DNA of 64,000 bases from Rhizobium sp. 007 (lineage in GTDB: Bacteria > Pseudomonadota > Alphaproteobacteria > Rhizobiales > Rhizobiaceae), in NCBI RefSeq assembly GCF_015353075.1, contig NZ_CP064188.1:1178001-1242000 (forward strand), given 5' to 3'. The notes beneath the pieces are model-generated. The model saw only the letters and a program-made list of their open reading frames with translations. It was not told where the DNA came from and ran no database searches. Each line of letters opens with the position of its first letter. Position 1 is the stretch's first letter. A program made the translations under genes and the position numbers. This document shows, in pieces, positions 45,667-54,919 of this stretch.

Positions 45667-46785
45667 ATGCGCTACGAAATCGACAATACCCTGCTGAAGA
45701 GCCTGCTGCCCGCATTCGCGCTGGCGGAGGATATGCTGGCCAGGCTGGATGAGAGGGTGGCCCGTTCGCCGGTCGGCGCTGGTTTTGCCGAGCGCGGCCA
45801 CTTTTTCGACGCTGCAAGCGCGCTCTGGGTTGCTGGAGAACTCGTGCATGTCGAAGACCTGGTGCTGCATGACGCGCATATGGACAGCCGGACGCCGAGC
45901 CACGAGTTGACGATTGCCCATGCCGTGCTGCGCGCACGGCGTCGCATCTGGACGGCCGACCCCATCTGGGCGCTGAGTGGCGCCGGATTGAATGTACTTG
46001 CCGGCGCCGGTCTAGAGGATGCGGGGCGGGCACCCGAGGTAAGGAGCACGCTAGCGTCGCCTGAAGAGGAAAAGGACGAAGGCGAAGCGCTGCTGTCGAT
46101 GGAACTTGCCGAGATCGACGCCGTACTCGCGCGCTCTCAACGATTGCTCGACACTCATCTCGGCAGAGGTTCTAAGGTGGAAGAAAGGCCGAAGGAGACG
46201 CCTGCCGATCCGCTTGGCCTGTTCGGCGACGATGAATGGGACGAGGCCCAGCGTCTATCCGATTGGCGTGCGGTGATTCCGCTCGCCGAGGAGCTGCCTG
46301 CCGCCTTAGGCGCAGCCGTCCTTTTCGAGGCCTGGGAGAGAACCGAACCGCTTCGACGTCAGCACTGGCTGGGCGGCCTTCTGGTTTCGAGCTATCTACG
46401 ATCACGCGGCAAGGTCGCCTCTCATCTCTTTTCCTTCTATGCCGGATTGAAGGTAATCCGCCATGAGCGCCGCCGCTCGCGCGATCGGGCGACGCGCCTG
46501 CTCGCCTTCCTGGAGGCAATGCGTGAGAGTGCGGCGGCCGGCCTGAAGGATATGGATCGTTTGTCCCTTGCCCGCACCCAGATGGAACTGCGGTTCAGGG
46601 ATCGCCGCTCGAACAGCAGCCTGCCGCAGCTTGCGGAATTCGTCCTTTCGCGGCCCATGGTCTCCTCGACGATGGTTGCCCGTCAGTTGCGGGTGACGAG
46701 CCGGGGCGCACTCAATCTTCTCAACGAGATTGGCATCCGCGAAATCACCGGCCGCGGACGCTACCGCGCCTGGGGTATCATCTGA
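45667..46785 (+). CDS. DUF1612 / HTH_13 protein (RHE_PE00001 family)
   Basis: A 372-residue protein typical of Rhizobium genomes and plasmids. The first half, FALAEDMLARLDERVARSPV through VEDLVLHDAHMDSRTPSHEL and ARRRIWTADPIWALSGAG, corresponds to DUF1612. The C-terminus has a predicted DNA-binding helix-turn-helix, MVSSTMVARQLRVTSRGALN, and ends ITGRGRYRAWGII. A variable acidic linker joins the halves. Function is unknown, perhaps a regulator or DNA-binding partition-like factor. It has its own strong terminator downstream and an inverted repeat just upstream. Confidence 0.87.
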   Translation: MRYEIDNTLLKSLLPAFALAEDMLARLDERVARSPVGAGFAERGHFFDAASALWVAGELVHVEDLVLHDAHMDSRTPSHELTIAHAVLRARRRIWTADPIWALSGAGLNVLAGAGLEDAGRAPEVRSTLASPEEEKDEGEALLSMELAEIDAVLARSQRLLDTHLGRGSKVEERPKETPADPLGLFGDDEWDEAQRLSDWRAVIPLAEELPAALGAAVLFEAWERTEPLRRQHWLGGLLVSSYLRSRGKVASHLFSFYAGLKVIRHERRRSRDRATRLLAFLEAMRESAAAGLKDMDRLSLARTQMELRFRDRRSNSSLPQLAEFVLSRPMVSSTMVARQLRVTSRGALNLLNEIGIREITGRGRYRAWGII

Positions 46786-46796
46786 CACAAAATGAA

Positions 46797-46828
46797 GACG
46801 GCCGGGCATGAGGCCCGGCCGTCTTTTT
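46797..46828 (+). terminator. Strong rho-independent terminator
   Basis: GACGGCCGGGC (46797-46807) pairs perfectly with GCCCGGCCGTC (46813-46823) around a five-base loop and is followed by five T. It closes the DUF1612 gene and lies about 85 bases before the stop of the convergent Bax-inhibitor gene, which it may also serve weakly. Confidence 0.92.
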
Positions 46829-46912
46829 CTCAGTGAACGCCCGGCCCGCCATCCTGTCACAGACTACGGACCGAGCGTTCTTGCGCTTCCATTGCCCCCA
46901 GAAGCGCAGTCT

Positions 46913-47629
46913 TTATTCCCGCTCTCCCGTGAAATTGAGCAGGAGCTGGAAGATGTTCACGAAGTTCAGATAGAGCGAGAGCGCGCCGAAGACAGCAAGC
47001 TTCTGGTTCGATTCCTGATCGTGATTTTCCGAAAACTGTTCCTTGATGTTTTGCGTGTCCCAGGCGGTCAGGCCGACGAAGACGAGGATACCGATCACCG
47101 AAATGGCGAACTGCAGCGCGCTCGAACCCAGGAAGAGGTTGACGATGCTGGCGATGATGACGCCGATCAGGCCCATGATCAGAAACGAGCCGAAGCGGGA
47201 AAGATCACGCTTTGTCGCGTAGCCATAGAGACTGGTCGCGCCGAACATCGTCGCGGCGATGAAGAAAGTGCGCGCGATGCTCGTGCCGGTAAAGACCAGA
47301 AACACCGAGGCAAGCGACAGTCCCATTACCGCGCAGAACGCCCAGAAAGTCATCTGCGCAGCACTTGCCGACATCGTCTGGATGCGGAACGTGAAGAAGA
47401 AGACGAAGGCAAGCGGTGCGAGCATCACCACCCACTTCAAGGGTGACTGGAAGATCGGCACGTAAAGGGCCGGCGTGCTGCCGACGATGAAGGCGACGAT
47501 CCCGGTGATGACCAGGCCGAGACCCATGTAGTTGTAGACGCGCAGCATATGCTGGCGGAGGCCCTCGTCGAAGATAGCTTGCGAGCCTGCGGCGGAGCCG
47601 TAGCCGTATCGCGGATTGTTCGGATTCAT
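46913..47629 (-). CDS. Bax inhibitor-1/YccA-family membrane protein
   Basis: Seven-helix inner-membrane protein of 238 residues (TMBIM family). It starts with a short polar tail (MNPNNPRYGYGSAAGSQAIF), then helices from YMGLGLVITGIVAFIVGS onward, with the conserved GLTAWDTQNIKEQFSEN and LYLNFVNIFQLLLNFTGERE at the C-terminus. Homologues act as pH-sensitive calcium leak channels or as regulators of the FtsH protease. It is a single gene, 21 bases after the anti-sigma gene on the same strand, so co-transcription is possible. Confidence 0.93.
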   Translation of the reverse strand: MNPNNPRYGYGSAAGSQAIFDEGLRQHMLRVYNYMGLGLVITGIVAFIVGSTPALYVPIFQSPLKWVVMLAPLAFVFFFTFRIQTMSASAAQMTFWAFCAVMGLSLASVFLVFTGTSIARTFFIAATMFGATSLYGYATKRDLSRFGSFLIMGLIGVIIASIVNLFLGSSALQFAISVIGILVFVGLTAWDTQNIKEQFSENHDQESNQKLAVFGALSLYLNFVNIFQLLLNFTGERE

Positions 47630-47650
47630 GTTGATCTCCTCGGGTTGACA

Positions 47651-48418
47651 CTAGTAGAGCGAACGGGCGAGCCCTTCGGCAGCCCGATCGAGTTCAAGAT
47701 CCTTGTCGCTGGCAATCAGCGCATAGGCGACCTCGCCGATCTGCCAGTAAGCAGCCTCGGCATTGTCGAGCGCCAGATGGCTGACCGGCTGAACAGCAAA
47801 CGCGCCGGGCCGCACGGCAAAAAGCGAAAGCCGCTTTCCGTCCGGTTCCCGGATTGCCATTTCGACACTGGGGCCGAACTCAGACGGAAAGATCTGGACA
47901 TCGGAAACCTTCCAGTCTTTCGGGAGCTCCGGCATCGCGATTGCGGTCGCCGCACGAATGTCGTCGGCATTATATTGCGCCGCCGGCTGCGAAGGCATCG
48001 TTTCGCGAAGCTTGGCTGTCTGGTAGGCGCGCACCGCATCCTCGACGTAGGGCGGGGCCGGAACGGATGCGGCCACCTCCGTCGCAGTAAAGGCACCAAA
48101 GGATGTATGCGCCACCCAGCCTGCCGTCACGAGCACGCCGACGGCGGCAATCCGCTGAACCGAATGCAAGATACGGCCGTAAGAAAGACCCCGCTCCAGA
48201 CGCCGTGCGGCATCGCGGGTCTCGATCCGGCCAAAGGCGTTCTCTCCGGCAAGCGCCAGACGCAGCTCGCCCTTGATGCTAAGATCGGCCATTACCTTTG
48301 CGGCAATCGCCGGATTCTCAGAGAGATAAGACTCCACCTGGATGCGGCGCGCCACGTCCAGTTCGCCATCCACATAGGCGTCGAGATCGGCATCGATGAT
48401 CGGATCAACTGCTTTCAT
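47651..48418 (-). CDS. Anti-sigma factor, transmembrane
   Basis: A 255-residue protein with a cytoplasmic N-terminal anti-sigma-like domain (DADLDAYVDGELDVARRIQV), one membrane helix around residues 88-104 (IAAVGVLVTAGWVAHTSF) and a periplasmic domain of about 150 residues. The N-terminal part resembles ChrR/RsiW-type zinc-less anti-sigma domains of rhizobia. Its start overlaps the sigma gene by 14 bases, a coupling that balances the two products. It should hold the sigma factor at the membrane until a periplasmic or envelope signal arrives; the signal is unknown. Confidence 0.87.
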   Translation of the reverse strand: MKAVDPIIDADLDAYVDGELDVARRIQVESYLSENPAIAAKVMADLSIKGELRLALAGENAFGRIETRDAARRLERGLSYGRILHSVQRIAAVGVLVTAGWVAHTSFGAFTATEVAASVPAPPYVEDAVRAYQTAKLRETMPSQPAAQYNADDIRAATAIAMPELPKDWKVSDVQIFPSEFGPSVEMAIREPDGKRLSLFAVRPGAFAVQPVSHLALDNAEAAYWQIGEVAYALIASDKDLELDRAAEGLARSLY

Positions 48419-48944
48419 TGCCGTTCCTTCCGATTAACCTCAGGTGCGAGGCACGCGGCGTCGCTGCCTCGAATTCGCGAAGCTGGGCCCGGGCGCGCGC
48501 GATGCGCGACATCAGCGTTCCGACCGGGATGCCGAGCGAGGCTGCAGCTTCTTGGTAGGAAAGATCCTCGATCGCAACGAGATGCAGTGCTTCGCGCTGT
48601 TCTTCCGGCAGGTTGAAGAAAGCATCGCGAACCTGCTGAAGTCGCACAGCGTGTTCCTGTCCCGCCGGCAGCGACTGGTCTGCCTCGATGGCTGCCTTAT
48701 CGTGGCGGCGCGTTATAGACCGGTTCTGACGAACCCGGTCGATATGGGCGTTGTGGAGAATGGAAAGCAGCCAGGTCCTCAGGTTGCCGCCGCGCCTAAA
48801 GCTCTGCCGCTTCTCGAAGGCACGCACCAGCGCATCATGGACAAGATCTTCGGCGTCATCCGAATTGCGCACCAAGGCACGCGCATAGCGCCTCAGCGCC
48901 GCGAGCTGCCCGATGACGTCGAATGGCCGTTCTTTCCGTTCCAT
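48405..48944 (-). CDS. ECF-family RNA polymerase sigma factor
   Basis: A 179-residue two-domain sigma factor. Region 2 reads ALRRYARALVRNSDDAEDLV, DALVRAFEKRQSFRRGGNLR and TWLLSILHNAHIDRVRQNRS. Region 4 is AFFNLPEEQREALHLVAIED and LSYQEAAASLGIPVGTLMSR. ATG 48944 is preferred over the longer frame to 49034, because an ECF-type promoter lies just upstream and its transcript would begin near this ATG. The pairing with a membrane anti-sigma suggests an envelope stress role. Confidence 0.93.
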   Translation of the reverse strand: MERKERPFDVIGQLAALRRYARALVRNSDDAEDLVHDALVRAFEKRQSFRRGGNLRTWLLSILHNAHIDRVRQNRSITRRHDKAAIEADQSLPAGQEHAVRLQQVRDAFFNLPEEQREALHLVAIEDLSYQEAAASLGIPVGTLMSRIARARAQLREFEAATPRASHLRLIGRNGNESS

Positions 48945-48951
48945 GATTGAG

Positions 48952-48979
48952 TATACGACTGTCCGTGAGGTTTTATTCC
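48952..48979 (-). promoter_or_regulatory. Candidate ECF-type autoregulatory promoter
   Basis: On the minus strand GGAAT (48979-48975) is followed after 17 bases by CGTATA (48957-48952), the layout of many ECF promoters (GGAA at -35, CGT at -10). Transcription would begin roughly at 48946-48943, at the ATG of the sigma gene itself, making a leaderless or nearly leaderless mRNA. This matches the absence of a Shine-Dalgarno there. Confidence 0.55.
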
Positions 48980-49053
48980 AGTTCTTCTGAAGTTTTTTAA
49001 CGGATGGAAGGAACTCTTGCGGCAAGCTCGTCACTTCCGTGCTTGCTGTGTAG

Positions 49054-49334
49054 GAGGCGTCGGCCGCCCTCTATCGCAAGAAACAGATTCCGATGGCCGA
49101 AGCCGAGGCTCAGATCCAGGAATTTCTGCGGTCTGCAGAGATCGCAGTCGTATCGATAACATTGCCTCAGCGCCTTTGAAAAATAGGGCCGCCATCGTTA
49201 CTAACCGCAACAGTGCGCTCAATCTGGCAGATTGTTTTCACTATGCGGCGGCAAAGGCAGGCAAGATGCCGATCCTGACGAGGGATGCCGGTTTCGCGCT
49301 GACCGATCTCAAGACAAATGGTCCTGATTTCTAG
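49054..49334 (+). pseudogene. VapC-like PIN-domain toxin remnant with frameshift
   Basis: One frame (49054-49179) reads AALYRKKQIPMAEAEAQIQE and FLRSAEIAVVSITLPQRL, then stops. The protein continues in the next frame as NRNSALNLADCFHYAAAKAG and MPILTRDAGFALTDLK to the TAG at 49334. ALNLADCFHYAAAKA is the conserved third part of VapC toxins (A-LNFGDC-YA-AK), and the first piece fits the middle of the fold. The N-terminal third, with the first catalytic Asp, and an antitoxin gene are missing. The stop overlaps the cueR stop on the other strand. Confidence 0.72.
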
Positions 49335-49726
49335 ACGGTTTTTCCATCCGACAACTCCTCCAGAATTGGACAATCCGGCCGGCCGTTGCCGTGGCAGGCA
49401 TGCACCAGATGCTCCAGCGTCCGGCGCAGTTCCATCAACTCGCGGATCTTGCGATCAATCTCATTGAGCTTGCCTTGCGCGATCTCCTTCACATCGGCGC
49501 TTGCTCGGCTTTTGTCTTCGTAGAGCGCCAAAAGCTGGCGGCATTCCTCGACGGAGAAACCCAAGCCACGCGAGCGCTGGAGGAAGCGCAGCTTATGGAC
49601 ATCGACTGCGGCATAGTCGCGATAACCGTTTCCGCCCCTGCCGGGGCGGATCAGGCCGATATCCTCGTAATAGCGGATGGTCTTTGATGGCAGACCGGAC
49701 CGGTCCGATGCTTCGCCGATGTTCAT
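49331..49726 (-). CDS. cueR: Cu(I)-responsive MerR-family regulator CueR
   Basis: A 131-residue MerR-family activator. The HTH begins MNIGEASDRSGLPSKTIRYY EDIGLI; a long dimer helix follows, and the metal-binding loop has Cys111 and Cys119 (HACHGNGRPDCPIL), the two cysteines that bind one Cu(I) in CueR/HmrR. A Ser before the dimer helix (RASADV) fits the monovalent-metal subgroup. It lies 12 bases after the copper ATPase stop on the same strand, so both are one operon under the CueR-type promoter at 52288. Confidence 0.94.
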   Translation of the reverse strand: MNIGEASDRSGLPSKTIRYYEDIGLIRPGRGGNGYRDYAAVDVHKLRFLQRSRGLGFSVEECRQLLALYEDKSRASADVKEIAQGKLNEIDRKIRELMELRRTLEHLVHACHGNGRPDCPILEELSDGKTV

Positions 49727-49738
49727 CCTCGTGTCCTT

Positions 49739-52252
49739 TCAGAGTTTCTGGAGCCTCAGTCTCAACGCGTTGCCGATCACGGAGACCGACGACAGGCTCA
49801 TGGCCGCTGCGGCAATCATCGGCGAGAGCAGTAGGCCGAAGACCGGGTAGAGCACGCCCGCGGCGACTGGCACGCCAAGCGCATTATAGCCGAAGGCGAA
49901 GCCAAGATTCTGGCGGACGTTGCGCATCGTCGCCTCCGCCAGCCGCCGGGCACGCACGATTCCGTTGAGGTCACCCTTCACCAAGGTAATGCCGGCGCTT
50001 TCCATCGCAACATCTGCGCCCGTTCCCATGGCGATACCGACATCTGCAGCCGCAAGCGCCGGAGCGTCATTCACGCCGTCGCCGGCCATTGCAACGACCG
50101 CGCCCTTTGCATGCAGTTCGTCGATCAGCGCTTTCTTGCCTTCCGGCAAAACGTCGGCGCGCACTTCATCGATCCCGAGGCTTTTTGCGACGGCGCTTGC
50201 CGTGCGCTCGTTGTCGCCGGTCGCCATGATGATTCGCAGCCCGCTTTCGTGCAACGCGCCGATCGCCTCGGCCGTCGTCGCCTTGATGCGATCGGCAACC
50301 GCAACGAAACCCGCAAGGCTGCCGTCGATGGTGACGAACATTACGGTCTTGCCTTCGTCACGCAAGGCGCGGGTCCTTTCGGCAAGCGGCGCGGGATCGA
50401 TGCCGAGATCACTCATCATCGCGGCGTTGCCAAGCGCCACGGCCGTATTGTCGGCATTGCCTTTTACGCCTTTGCCGGTCACAGCCTCGAAGCCGGTGAC
50501 ATCAACCAGTTTGACGTTCCGCTCTTCTGCGCCGGCAACGATCGCTTCGGCAAGCGGATGTTCGGAACCGCGCTCCAGGCTCGCCGCCAGCAGCAGCAGC
50601 CGTTCTTCGCTTATGGCGTCCATCGGCCCGACGTCGGTAAGACGCGGATTGCCTTCGGTCAATGTGCCCGTCTTGTCGACGATCAACGTATCGACCTTCG
50701 AAAAAAGCTCCAGTGCTTCGGCATCCTTGATCAGCACGCCCTCCTGCGCGCCACGGCCGGTCGCAATCATGATCGACATCGGCGTCGCAAGGCCGAGTGC
50801 GCACGGGCAAGCGATGATGAGCACGGCAACTGCGGCAAGCAGTCCATGCGCCATCGACGGCTCCGGTCCGAAAATGGCCCAGGCGAGGAAGGCAACAATC
50901 GCTGTTACAACGACGACAGGCACGAAAATGGCCGAGACCCGGTCAACTGCGCCCTGGATTGGCGCACGCGAGCGCTGTGCCTTGGCGACCATATCGACGA
51001 TACGCGACAACATTGTTTCCGCGCCCACGCGCTCGGCCGTCATCACGAAAGTGCCGTTGCGGTTGATCGTGCCGCCGGTGACAGCATCGCCTTTTGTCTT
51101 TTCAACGGGGAGCGGCTCACCGGTGATCATCGATTCATCGACGGTTGATCGCCCTTCGCTGACCGACCCGTCGACCGGCACGCGCTCGCCCGGCCGCACC
51201 CGCAGTCGGTCGCCGCTTGCGATCTCGTCCACTTCGATGTCCGTTTCGCTGCCGTCGGCACTAAGGCGGCGCGCCGTCTTTGGCGCAAGGTCGAGCAGCG
51301 CCCTAATGGCTGAGCCCGTCCGCTCGCGCGCCTTCAGTTCCAGCACCTGTCCGACGAAGACCAGCGCCACGATGACGGCAGCCGCCTCGAAATAGACAGG
51401 CACCGTCTCGCCGTGACCTCTGAAACTCATGGGAAAGAGGCCGGGCGCAAGGGTGGCGACGACGCTGTAGACATAGGCGGTACCAACGCCGAGGCCGATC
51501 AGCGTCCACATGTTCGGACTGCGGTTGAGGAGTGAGTTCCAGGCCCGGCGGAAGAAGGGCAGGGCCGCCCAGAGCACGACAGGGGTTGCGAGCAAGAGTT
51601 CGGTGAAACTCACCAGCGGTTCGCCGATCGCATCGCGCAACGGCAGTCCGATCATCGGACCCATGCTGAGTACGAGCAGCGGAATGGCCAACGCGGCGCT
51701 TATCCAGAGCCTCCGCGTGAAATCGGCAAGCTCCGGGTTCGGACCCTCTTCTGCCGGCGGAATACCCATCGGTTCCAACGCCATGCCGCATTTCGGGCAG
51801 TCGCCAGGGTGATCGTTGACGACTTCCGGATGCATGGGGCAGGTATACTGCGTACCCTTGGGCATAGGCTTCGGCCCCTGCCGTTTTTCCTGACGATAGA
51901 TTTCTGGATCGGCCTCGAACTTTGCCTTGCACCCTGCCGAGCAGAAGTAGAATTTATCACCGTCGTGCTTCAGGAAATGCTGCGCTGTCGCGCGCTCGAC
52001 GGACATGCCGCAAACCGGATCCTTCGCCGTCAGATAATCTTTCGGATTGGCTTCGAATTTCTTCCGGCAACCGTCGCTGCAGAAATGATAAGCGTGGCCC
52101 TGGTAATTGAGGCTCGGCTTGCCCGCGTCCGGATCAACCGTCATGCCGCAGACGGGATCGCGTGCCAAAGCGGCCTCGCCGAGATTGTCCAGGCTTTGGT
52201 GACAGGAGCAATTGCTACTTCCGTGGTGATGATGATGATCTTGTGTATTCAT
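49739..52252 (-). CDS. copA: Copper-translocating P-type ATPase with His-rich and double YHS N-terminus
   Basis: Inner-membrane P1B ATPase of 837 residues exporting copper. A His-rich start (five His at residues 6-10, then CSC) is followed by two YHS domains (about 32-74 and 78-120, each DPVCGM...FCS.GC) and a heavy-metal-binding domain (about 136-160, YTCPMHPEV...CPKCGM). The ATPase core has TGE at 377-379, the transport motif Cys-Pro-Cys at 482-484, and the phosphorylated Asp526 in DKTGT. The usual GMxCxxC HMA domain is absent. It precedes cueR in one operon. Silver transport is also possible. Confidence 0.95.
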   Translation of the reverse strand: MNTQDHHHHHGSSNCSCHQSLDNLGEAALARDPVCGMTVDPDAGKPSLNYQGHAYHFCSDGCRKKFEANPKDYLTAKDPVCGMSVERATAQHFLKHDGDKFYFCSAGCKAKFEADPEIYRQEKRQGPKPMPKGTQYTCPMHPEVVNDHPGDCPKCGMALEPMGIPPAEEGPNPELADFTRRLWISAALAIPLLVLSMGPMIGLPLRDAIGEPLVSFTELLLATPVVLWAALPFFRRAWNSLLNRSPNMWTLIGLGVGTAYVYSVVATLAPGLFPMSFRGHGETVPVYFEAAAVIVALVFVGQVLELKARERTGSAIRALLDLAPKTARRLSADGSETDIEVDEIASGDRLRVRPGERVPVDGSVSEGRSTVDESMITGEPLPVEKTKGDAVTGGTINRNGTFVMTAERVGAETMLSRIVDMVAKAQRSRAPIQGAVDRVSAIFVPVVVVTAIVAFLAWAIFGPEPSMAHGLLAAVAVLIIACPCALGLATPMSIMIATGRGAQEGVLIKDAEALELFSKVDTLIVDKTGTLTEGNPRLTDVGPMDAISEERLLLLAASLERGSEHPLAEAIVAGAEERNVKLVDVTGFEAVTGKGVKGNADNTAVALGNAAMMSDLGIDPAPLAERTRALRDEGKTVMFVTIDGSLAGFVAVADRIKATTAEAIGALHESGLRIIMATGDNERTASAVAKSLGIDEVRADVLPEGKKALIDELHAKGAVVAMAGDGVNDAPALAAADVGIAMGTGADVAMESAGITLVKGDLNGIVRARRLAEATMRNVRQNLGFAFGYNALGVPVAAGVLYPVFGLLLSPMIAAAAMSLSSVSVIGNALRLRLQKL

Positions 52253-52287
52253 AGGCTTCTCCTTTGCCCGGACAGGCAGTGGATAGG

Positions 52288-52318
52288 CTTATGAACCTTC
52301 CAGCAACTGGATGGTCAA
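52288..52318 (-). promoter_or_regulatory. CueR-type promoter of the copper operon
   Basis: On the minus strand TTGACC (52318-52313) and CATAAG (52293-52288) are separated by 19 bases, the overlong spacer that MerR-family activators twist into shape. Between them lies ACCATCCAGTTGCTGGAAGGT (52295-52315), an inverted repeat with CCAG/CTGG core and ACC/GGT ends as in known CueR boxes. It drives copA-cueR, whose ATG is at 52252. Confidence 0.9.
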
Positions 52319-52326
52319 GCGATATT

Positions 52327-54846
52327 TCATGGTCCTCGGTCGGTTCCGACAGGTTCGATGAGCGCCACAGGCTGGCTGCCAAGGAGCGCCGAAAGTTGCA
52401 GCTGGCCTACCGGATCAAGAATTCGACCGGTCAGGAGATCGCAGCGGCGACCTTCAAGGAAGGCCGGCACCTGAATTGCCGTATCGTTCCAAAATTCCGG
52501 ACCGGCGAATAAAACGCCTGGATCGAGCCAGCCGAGCATCAACCGTGGAACGACGGTCATCGCATAGGTTCCGTTCAACTCTCGCGCAAAGGCGACAACA
52601 TGATCCTTGCGGCCGCCTAACACCTTAAGCGGAACATAGTTGCCTTTCGCAAAAAGCTCCGGCTGCCGCTTTCGAAGATGAAGACCGATTTGGACGATGC
52701 GCTGTTTCAGCGCGGGCACCGTCAGACTTGCAATTGGCGTTCCTTCTAAGAGGCTGGCAAACAAGGCCGTCATGTCGACAGGCCTGCGGTTATCAGGATC
52801 GACGAAGCTCAAATCCAAAAGCTCGGCCCCCTGATAAATATCTGGAATGCCGGGCGCCATCAGCTTAATCAGCGTCTGTGACAGGCTGTTTAGATAGCCG
52901 GCCTCGATGAAGGGCCGCATGACCGCTCCGAAATCCTCGTGGAAGACGAGATTGGTCGATGAAAGCAACGCTGTTGCATAAGCTCTGACCGCCGCCTCGT
53001 ATCCGGCATGCGGCTCATTCCAGTTCGTGCCGAGCTTTGCTTCACGGATCGCCTTCTCCGCAAAGGCCGTGAAGCGCCCGATCAGCGCTTCGGCCTCTCC
53101 GTTTAAGAAATCCTCCGGCCATATCCCGGCAAGCGCCTGATAGAGCATCCATTCGACATTCGGTTCCGGCGTCAATCCGCCCGGCAGTTCGATCAGACGG
53201 TCGCGGTTCATCTCGCGCCAGCGCTCCACCGCCTGCGCCCAGACATCGGCTCCTTCACTCAAGGTATAAAGCCTCGCACGCGCATCCTCGCCGCGCTTGG
53301 TATCGTGCGTCGATGTCGCCGAAAGCCCGTGCGGATTAAGCTTCCCGCGCTTAAGCATCAGCGCATGGAAAGCCTCGACGCCGCCCGGCTTGATATCCGG
53401 ATCGCCGCCGACTTCGTTTACCGCAAGCAACCGGTTGTAGCGATAAAAGTGCGTGTCCTCCATTGCCTTGGCCATGACCGGTCCGCTCAATTGCTGGAAT
53501 CGGCGGCGGAATTCTTTCGCCGCTGCTTCCCGTACCTCGCCTTTCAATAGCCTTGCCACAACGTCGATCGCCCGCCGGTCGGCAAGCCTTGCAGCCGCGC
53601 TGGAAATGACCCTGCTGAGCACGTCCGCATCCCGTGCATCAAGCGGACCCTTGCTGCCATAGATGCGATAGACGGGAAAGGCGATCAGCGATTCGTGGAT
53701 AGCTGCCGCAATTGCGGCGCGGTCAAGGTCGGGATAAAGGCCATGGACGATCTTCACCAGCCGCGTCGTCTCGCCTTCAAAGTTCCGCTCCACCATCACT
53801 TGCTTGGCCGCGCGAAGACCAGCAGTAATATCGGCCATATCCGGGGCAATATTCGCATAGGCGGTACCAAGCTGTTGCAAGCCGCCGCCGTCGAGGAAGA
53901 GATGGCCGAGTGCCGAAATGAATTCGTAGCCGGTGGTCCCGGCGATCGGCCAGCTTGCGGGCAGTGTCTCGTCATGGCCGAGGATCTTCTCGACGACTAT
54001 ATAGGTCTTGGGTCCTGTCTCAGTGCGGAGCCTTTGCAGATATTGCTTCGGATCGGCCAAGCCATCGATATGGTCGAGCCGCAAACCCTCTACCTGGCCG
54101 GACCGAACGAGTTCGAGAATGAGCCGATGGCTATCTTCGAAAACCTGCTCGTCTTCAACGCGCAGGCCGACCAGACCCGTTACTTCGAAAAACCGCCGGT
54201 AGCTCAGATGTCTGGCCGCCTCTTTCCAATATGTCAGCCGCCAATGCTGGGCCTGGTGTAGGCTGACGATCAGCTCTTGGTCTATTGCGAGGTCGACCAA
54301 CGCCGGCTCATCTGCGCTTGCTGGAACAAGATTGGTGCTGTCGGGGTTCAAGGGCAAAAGCGTATCGCAGTAGCCAAGCGCCAGTTCGCCGCTTTCCGGA
54401 TCGCGTTTAAGCCGCAACTCGCCATCAGACAGTGCATCCTTGAACGGCTTGCCGAGGATCGGCAGGGTGAGCCGTTCGCTCCAGTCGATATCGAAATGGC
54501 GCGCATAGGGGCTTCCCCGGCCGAGCTTCAACACGCTTCGCCACCAGGGATTTTCCGTCGAGGCGGCCATATGGTTCGGCACAATGTCGAGGATGAGGCC
54601 GAGCCCGGCGTCTTTCAAAGCATGGCTCAAGCGGTCAAAGCCATCGCGTCCGCCGATTGCCGGCTCGATTTCATTGACATCGGTTACGTCATAGCCATGC
54701 GTGGAACCGCTCGTCGCGGCAAAGATCGGCGAAGCGTAAAGATGGCTGATGCCAAGGGCTTTGAGATAGGGCACACATTCGATGGCCCGGTCGAATGTCA
54801 TGCCGTTGCGGAATTGAATGCGGTATGTCGATGTCGGAAGCATCAT
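52327..54846 (-). CDS. treY: Malto-oligosyltrehalose synthase
   Basis: GH13-family intramolecular transglucosidase of 839 residues, which turns the reducing end of maltodextrins into a trehalose linkage. It starts MMLPTSTYRIQFRNGMTFDR with ISHLYASPIFAATSGSTHGY, and the nucleophile and acid regions are seen in DIVPNHMAAS and VEGLRLDHIDGLADP. The partner treZ, which cuts off trehalose, is not in the window. The open frame extends to 54951 over the pbpC tail; the paired ATGs at 54846/54843 have AGGCGAAC upstream. Its stop lies nine bases from the copper promoter. Confidence 0.94.
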   Translation of the reverse strand: MMLPTSTYRIQFRNGMTFDRAIECVPYLKALGISHLYASPIFAATSGSTHGYDVTDVNEIEPAIGGRDGFDRLSHALKDAGLGLILDIVPNHMAASTENPWWRSVLKLGRGSPYARHFDIDWSERLTLPILGKPFKDALSDGELRLKRDPESGELALGYCDTLLPLNPDSTNLVPASADEPALVDLAIDQELIVSLHQAQHWRLTYWKEAARHLSYRRFFEVTGLVGLRVEDEQVFEDSHRLILELVRSGQVEGLRLDHIDGLADPKQYLQRLRTETGPKTYIVVEKILGHDETLPASWPIAGTTGYEFISALGHLFLDGGGLQQLGTAYANIAPDMADITAGLRAAKQVMVERNFEGETTRLVKIVHGLYPDLDRAAIAAAIHESLIAFPVYRIYGSKGPLDARDADVLSRVISSAAARLADRRAIDVVARLLKGEVREAAAKEFRRRFQQLSGPVMAKAMEDTHFYRYNRLLAVNEVGGDPDIKPGGVEAFHALMLKRGKLNPHGLSATSTHDTKRGEDARARLYTLSEGADVWAQAVERWREMNRDRLIELPGGLTPEPNVEWMLYQALAGIWPEDFLNGEAEALIGRFTAFAEKAIREAKLGTNWNEPHAGYEAAVRAYATALLSSTNLVFHEDFGAVMRPFIEAGYLNSLSQTLIKLMAPGIPDIYQGAELLDLSFVDPDNRRPVDMTALFASLLEGTPIASLTVPALKQRIVQIGLHLRKRQPELFAKGNYVPLKVLGGRKDHVVAFARELNGTYAMTVVPRLMLGWLDPGVLFAGPEFWNDTAIQVPAFLEGRRCDLLTGRILDPVGQLQLSALLGSQPVALIEPVGTDRGP

Positions 54847-54919
54847 GTTCGCCTGCCGTTCCGGAGGAGACGGCCCGGAACGGTGATAACGGGCCCTTTG
54901 TTCCCCCCAATTCCAAGGT

